A DNA stretch of 20,416 nucleotides, taken from positions 1 through 20,416 of the forward strand of contig JBNGIQ010004243.1 of assembly GCA_049999765.1 (NCBI GenBank). Direction: 5' to 3'. The position numbers were made by a program, and so were the translations under genes. The stretch is from Phaeoceros laevis. Taxonomy: Eukaryota > Anthocerotophyta > Anthocerotopsida > Notothyladales. Position 1 is the first letter of the stretch. The number at the start of each line of letters is the position of its first letter. The notes beneath the pieces are model-generated. The model worked only from the letters and a program-made list of their open reading frames with translations, was not told the DNA's origin and did no database searches. Below are positions 16,214-20,416 of this stretch, in pieces.

Positions 16214-17935
16214 TAAGTGGCATGGAATGGCCTTATTCTGGGCGGTGGAAATCCATGACCACCAAGTACTCTGCACTGAGAAAGTAGGCATGCAAGGGAA
16301 GGGGTTGCATTGAGGTGAGAACCCAGAGCCGGAGTTGACATCTCGCCTCTCCCAAAGTTCCACAGAGCCTGAATTTAGGCTTGCAAGGAAGGAGGAGGCA
16401 ATGCAGTTACATCCGGCCAAGCAGGGGTGCAAGTCTCTCTCTCTCACCAGATGGAAGCTCATTGCACTCCCGGCAGTGGCCTGGAGAGACCATGTGACAA
16501 TGGCTATTTGTGTTATTTGAATGATAAGAGCTGTAGATAGCCAGCTTTTTGGAGATGCTTGCTTTTCATTGAATTTGATAGTCTATACGGTATGTCGGTC
16601 GGCAAGCAGCAAAGAGTCAAGATAGAATCGCTTGTGTGCAGTCATCAGTCCTCTCTGCATTTCAGTCGAGGGACCACCTGAACATGTGAAGGGGCGGAGG
16701 GCATCCGGCGGGATTCCTGATTGGAGTTTTGGTCAAAGTGACAAGTCTAAAGTCTAACTCGGGTGCTACTGGCTGGGACGCGCATGGGCCATGCAGAGGG
16801 AGCAGACAAGACACACAAACACAGCAGAGGCAGCAGGCCATTTGTGCAGGCCGCTAGTCTGTCTATAGTCTGGGCTGGCCGGCCGGCTTCTATAGACCCC
16901 ACAGTTACTACGTGATTGGGCGATAGGGCATTCTTTTCAATGGGTAGAGACTGATTTGCACGCCCGGTGCGGGGGGAGGTTGTCAGTCACACTCACTCGC
17001 TCACGGCTCGTCTCTCATCACAGGCTGGTGTCCACTTTTCCCCTATTGATGGGCTGGCTGGCCACGTTCCAGGTACATGCCAGCATGTTACATTCCTTAC
17101 CGTCCACTAGTTACCTTGGAGGTGGGCGCCGTGTGCGGGGGGGAGCACAAGCCCACACTGTACGTTTCCTTCGTGGCCCCATCAACCCTCAATTTCGACT
17201 ACTTTATTTGCTTGGCCGAATATTCCACCGCTGGCCATATACAGGCATACACTTGTACAGGTACTGTATGTCACGCCCGCCGTATGTATGAAGACGCTTT
17301 ACTTGAATTACAAGGAATTTTCTGTTGTGTCTGCTGCTGCTCATCTATCTATGAGAGGCTGGCTGGCTGGCCCCTTCCTGTCTGCTTGTTGGCCAACTGT
17401 CTGGTCACAATCACGACTGAGAGTGTCTGTCTGTGTGCGAGAATGTCCCCTCCTCAAATCAAGCAGACAAGCAGGGCAACAGGTTATTCTCTCTCCTTGA
17501 GTAGAGTAGTAATTAATAATTAACGATTGGTTGATTAGCAATACGGCAAAACGGCTGTGGGTGCTTTGAGACGCCAAAGACAACTAACGGTCTACAAAAC
17601 CGAACCGACTCAAGAGTTAGAGCTGTGATGAAATATGTCATCAAATGTGGTGGCCAATTCCATTCGTACAATCGTACCCAGCCCAGCTGCTGCCTGCATT
17701 GTGCCGGCTGGCTGGCTGGCTGGGCTGCCTCTCCTCTGGCTTGGCTTCCCTTGATTGCTGCCGGCGAAACTGTCTCTCGCTCACTGCTCAGTGCTCTCCC
17801 TCCCTCCTTCCTTCCTCGGCTCGCTCGCTCTGCTGCTGCTGCTGCTGGCGATGGCCGCCGTGACGGATTGACACTGCCTGGACAGCTAGCTTGTTGTAAG
17901 TAGTCTCTAATAGTCGCCTGCCTTGTCAGATGTCC
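16214..17935. other. Gene-free stretch between PPR copy C and the HMA gene
   Basis: It holds the 3' UTR of copy C at the left and that of the HMA gene at the right. The middle has scattered simple sequence: GGCTGGCTGGC runs near 17359 and 17707, a CTG run near 17831, and CCGGCCGG near 16879. Open frames here are short and resemble nothing I recognise. Confidence 0.4.
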
Positions 17936-18737
17936 TCATTTTTTGGCATCGCCCTTTTTCTCATCGCCCTTCTTGTCATCGCCCTTTTTCTCATCGCCCT
18001 TCTTGTCATCGCCCTTTTTATCATCGCCCTTCTTCTCGTCCTTTTTAGGTGGCGGCGGCGGCGGCTCTGGGATCAGCTCTGCTGTTTTCTTCACCTTCTT
18101 GATCACCTTCAGGACAGCTTCCGGCTTCAGTCCCGCTCCGATGACAGTCACCTTCCGTCCATAGATGTCGATGCTGAAACTCTCCACGCCTGCAGCAGCA
18201 GCAACATTGGTTCATTCATTCATTCCTTTGCCAATCGCCGGCTGCATTTGCAATTGCAACTGCAAGCGAATGCATGTTATAAGTTGGCACCAGCCAGTAG
18301 CACCTACCCAATGTGTCACTCAGAATCGCAGTGAGATCCTTGACGCACTTTTGGCAGCAGATGGGGACTTTCAGCTGGATCGGCTGCCGCATTTCACACA
18401 AAACTTTAGGCAAGAAGCAATGTCAACAATTGGGAATTGAAGCAGCTTAAGCGTGCATGCCACCCCAGCTGGAGCTAAACAGAAACGCACACACACAAAC
18501 CTTAGGCTTGGGCGGATCGGGCTTCTTCTCATCCTTCTTCTCCTCCTTCTTCTCTTCCTTCTTCTCCTCCTTCTTCTCTTCCTTCTTCTCCTCCTTTTTC
18601 TCCTCCTTCTTCTCCTCCTTCTTCTCCTCCTTCTTCGGCTCCTCTTTCTTGGGAGGAGGAGGCGGCTTGCATTGATTGCCGCAGTTGTTTAGTGGTCCGT
18701 AGTACCTGTCCCAATTCCTGATGTAGAAATCCTGCAT
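17936..18737 (-). CDS. Heavy-metal-associated (HMA) domain protein, three exons
   Basis: Exons on the minus strand: 18737-18501, 18383-18308 and 18189-17936 (237+76+254 = 567 nt, 188 aa plus stop). The splice sites are CCTAAG|GTTTGT, GCGGCAG|CCG, ATTGG|GTAGGT and GCTGCAG|GCG, and the frame is kept. Exon 1 gives [20 protein letters not shown] and a Pro/Lys/Glu-rich linker. Exons 2 and 3 join to form the HMA fold: [17 protein letters not shown], then [21 protein letters not shown]. The metal-binding CxxC is Cys89-Cys92; the usual Met two residues before the first Cys is replaced. The tail is a [10 protein letters not shown] repeat ending in KK, with no CaaX box, so it is not an isoprenylated HIPP. 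Plant HMA proteins bind Cu, Zn or Cd or act as adaptors. The start could lie further upstream if GCAG|GATTTC at 18735 is an acceptor. Confidence 0.82.
17944..18038 (-). repeat. 15-bp coding microsatellite in the HMA gene tail
   Basis: About six units encode [10 protein letters not shown] or KKGDA on the minus strand. The plus strand shows the CTTCTTGTCATCGCC and CTTTTTCTCATCGCC alternation. Confidence 0.8.
18525..18635 (-). repeat. 12-bp coding microsatellite in HMA exon 1
   Basis: A pyrimidine-rich array on the plus strand (CTTCTCCTCCTT variants) encodes about nine EEKK units on the minus strand. The strand asymmetry (pure pyrimidine/purine) makes it prone to length change and could favour triplex structure. 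Confidence 0.8.
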
Positions 18738-18740
18738 CAC

Positions 18741-20035
18741 CCAGCCAGATCATGGGCCAATTTGCTGTTCAGACAAATGTCCTCCCTCATTCAGGGCACC
18801 GCACAACCCTAGTCCAGCGAGCATTGCACTCAAATTTCTTCACTAGCGCCACCAAATTATGCCCTGGAAGCAGCAGCATACCTCGCTGTATCCCACCATC
18901 GTGCCTGCACTGCAACGACTGCCAGCACAAGAGCGTGGGCTCCGCCCCCAGTGAAAAGCAGCCCAATTGAGGCAGATGGATGCCCAGCCCGCTCAGGGCT
19001 GCTGTCCAGAGCGGATGAATATGGACGCCTCCCCTCTATGAAGCAATTGGGAAGAACAATCTTGACCGCGCCAGCTCCCAGCTACCACCACCAAGCTCGA
19101 TCAGGGCTGCTGTACGCAAGCTGTCGCCGCCGCGCGCGATGGGCCATCAACCAACCACAGTTGTGAGCACAAACTCCCTCCCCTCCCCACAGCTAGCTAG
19201 CCAGCTACTGTAGCAGCACTATTTGGAAGCGCAAAAAGAACCCTTCGAGCTCACACATACCTGAATTCCGCTAGCCAATTCCTTCCTGGAGCTAGCTGAC
19301 AGACGAGCAGCACCCAATTCTTGCAGTAAACATGCCGCGGAGAGAGAAGAGGAAGAAGACGATAATCCACCTGATTGCCAGCTGCTGCTCCTGCTGTTGC
19401 TGCTGCTGCTGTCGACGATGAGTAATTGCAGGAGGACAATGGCGGCGGGTGTCAAGGGGGTGTCAAGCTTGCATTGCGCTGCGGCTTCCCTCCGTGCGTG
19501 GACACTAGTAGGACCTGACCAGCCGGTCCCACCCTCCTTACCCATCTTCCTCGGCGTGCATTACTTCGGTACTTCCAGTGTGTTGCTCCTTCTCCCCGGC
19601 TGCAAATGAGTGCCACGACGCTGCTTCAATGCCTTGATTTTCACTCCCCTTTCCATGTATCTAGCCTCACTCTACGAGTGAGTCTCCAAGTATGCTTATC
19701 AACCCACAACCTACTCTATTAGTAGTCTGCAACTCTACCTATAGCTAGGTTGGAAAGGCATGGTCAAATTAGCATCTCCCAGTCCTCCACAGCCCCCAAG
19801 ACATACATTAACATCATCAGTATTATTACTATGCTGGGAAACATAACAATCCATGCTCATAGCTTTGAAATACATCCACTACCCAGACCAATAGTATATG
19901 CATCACAAAGTTGGGAGTAGGTCATTCCTGCATAGATGAATGAATGAATGATTTTTACCGATATAGGCGCGGCTCATAGATCATCCACGTGATCTCCTTT
20001 TCATGAATATCGTATTACCTTCATACAAGGACCAT
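18741..20035. other. Gene-free stretch upstream of the HMA gene
   Basis: The right part of the HMA promoter and 5' UTR presumably lies near 18741-18900. A CTG/CAG run lies at about 19382-19412, and a GAAT tetranucleotide repeat at about 19937-19949. No open frame here has recognisable protein similarity and no RNA gene was seen. Confidence 0.4.
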
Positions 20036-20040
20036 AAGAA

Positions 20041-20216
20041 AAGTTGTCCTGGCCGGTATATGACCGGTCTACCTAACCGCCACAGCGACCCAAATCGCCC
20101 GATAGCGACCCAAATCACCCGATAACAGCCAGGACAAGTTAAGAAACTTGTTATACGGGTTGACCCAAATCCCCCGATAACAGCCAGGACAAGTTAAGAA
20201 ACTTGTTATACGGGTC
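20041..20216. repeat. 55-bp tandem repeat with internal hairpin
   Basis: Two near-identical units span 20107-20161 and 20162-20216, starting GACCCAAATC and ending TTATACGGGT. A partial unit start (GACCCAAATCGCCCGATA) precedes them at 20087. Each full unit contains ACAAGTT-aaga-AACTTGT. An inverted piece of the unit, AAGTTGTCCTGGC, occurs at 20041-20053 against GCCAGGACAAGTT in the units. The arrangement suggests the end of a transposable element, but no element could be named. Confidence 0.7.
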
Positions 20217-20416
20217 GCTGTCAAGGTCGAGTCTATTTTCGGTGCGGGTATAGTTGACAACTTGACCTGATAGCCACCCAATAACCCGTAACATATATTA
20301 AAATAACTAGTGTAGAGGCCCGCACTAACGTGCCAGCATCTGGCTGGCACTAATTTGATGTGTACACATTTGTAAGATATTATATATATATTTTTTGAAT
20401 AAAAATATTTTGTGCT
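20217..20416. other. Window end, AT-rich
   Basis: No gene was seen. It ends with an AT run (TATTATATATATATTTTTTG) and AATAAA at 20398, which could be a polyadenylation signal of a transcript not otherwise visible. Confidence 0.3.

Noticed and set aside
15019-16462. Minus-strand frames of 198 and 209 codons at the 3' end of copy C
   Set aside because: They overlap the conserved DYW domain on the other strand and show no family resemblance.
18453-18692. Plus-strand Leu/Phe-rich frame that looks like a membrane protein
   Set aside because: It is the complement of the Lys/Glu microsatellite in HMA exon 1; the spliced minus-strand model explains the sequence.

Overview
The window looks like nuclear DNA of a seed-free vascular plant, most likely a fern and less likely a lycophyte. 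The evidence is three PLS-class pentatricopeptide repeat (PPR) genes with DYW-type cytidine-deaminase domains of the KP kind, short GT-AG introns of about 117-119 bp, and plant-type repeats. The KP class is reported from hornworts, lycophytes and ferns and is linked to reverse (U-to-C) organelle RNA editing. Species cannot be named from the sequence.

Layout: (1) 1-1105, minus strand: the 5' part of PPR copy A, leaving the window at base 1 and carrying a +1 frameshift. (2) 1196-3371: gene-free, with a TTAG-rich minisatellite, a 111-bp duplication, palindromes and unrecognised coding-like debris. (3) 3372-5708, plus: PPR copy B, intact, 778 aa. (4) 5899-6130, minus: a HOP2 (PSMC3IP) pseudogene fragment. 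(5) 6131-8627: repeat region with two inverted copies of a ~220-bp sequence, several 5S-rRNA-A-box-like boxes and a non-LTR reverse-transcriptase remnant. (6) 8628-9758, plus: an intronless VTT/DedA-family membrane protein with a plastid-type leader. (7) 10005-11921, minus: an intronless RAD17 checkpoint clamp loader, tail-to-tail with the DedA gene. (8) 12098-15975, plus: PPR copy C (1165 aa main frame), head-to-head with RAD17, with a broken 5' end and a likely 3'-UTR intron. (9) 17936-18737, minus: a three-exon heavy-metal-associated (HMA) domain protein with Lys/Glu/Asp-rich tails. (10) 18741-20416: gene-free, with a 55-bp tandem repeat near the right edge.

The most striking content is the PPR family. 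All three copies carry, ahead of the PPR tract, a block resembling the PDF motif of plant organellar single-stranded-DNA-binding (OSB) proteins: WWD-x-R, then PDFRH, then EPLWLNN. Copies A and B have one such block and copy C has three divergent ones. Copies B and C end in a DYW-like domain whose last tripeptide is GRH or DRH instead of DYW. These are candidate organellar RNA-editing factors, possibly U-to-C, joined to a nucleic-acid-binding motif known from another family. RAD17 and the HOP2 relic both belong to DNA repair or meiosis; there is no sign that this is a functional cluster.
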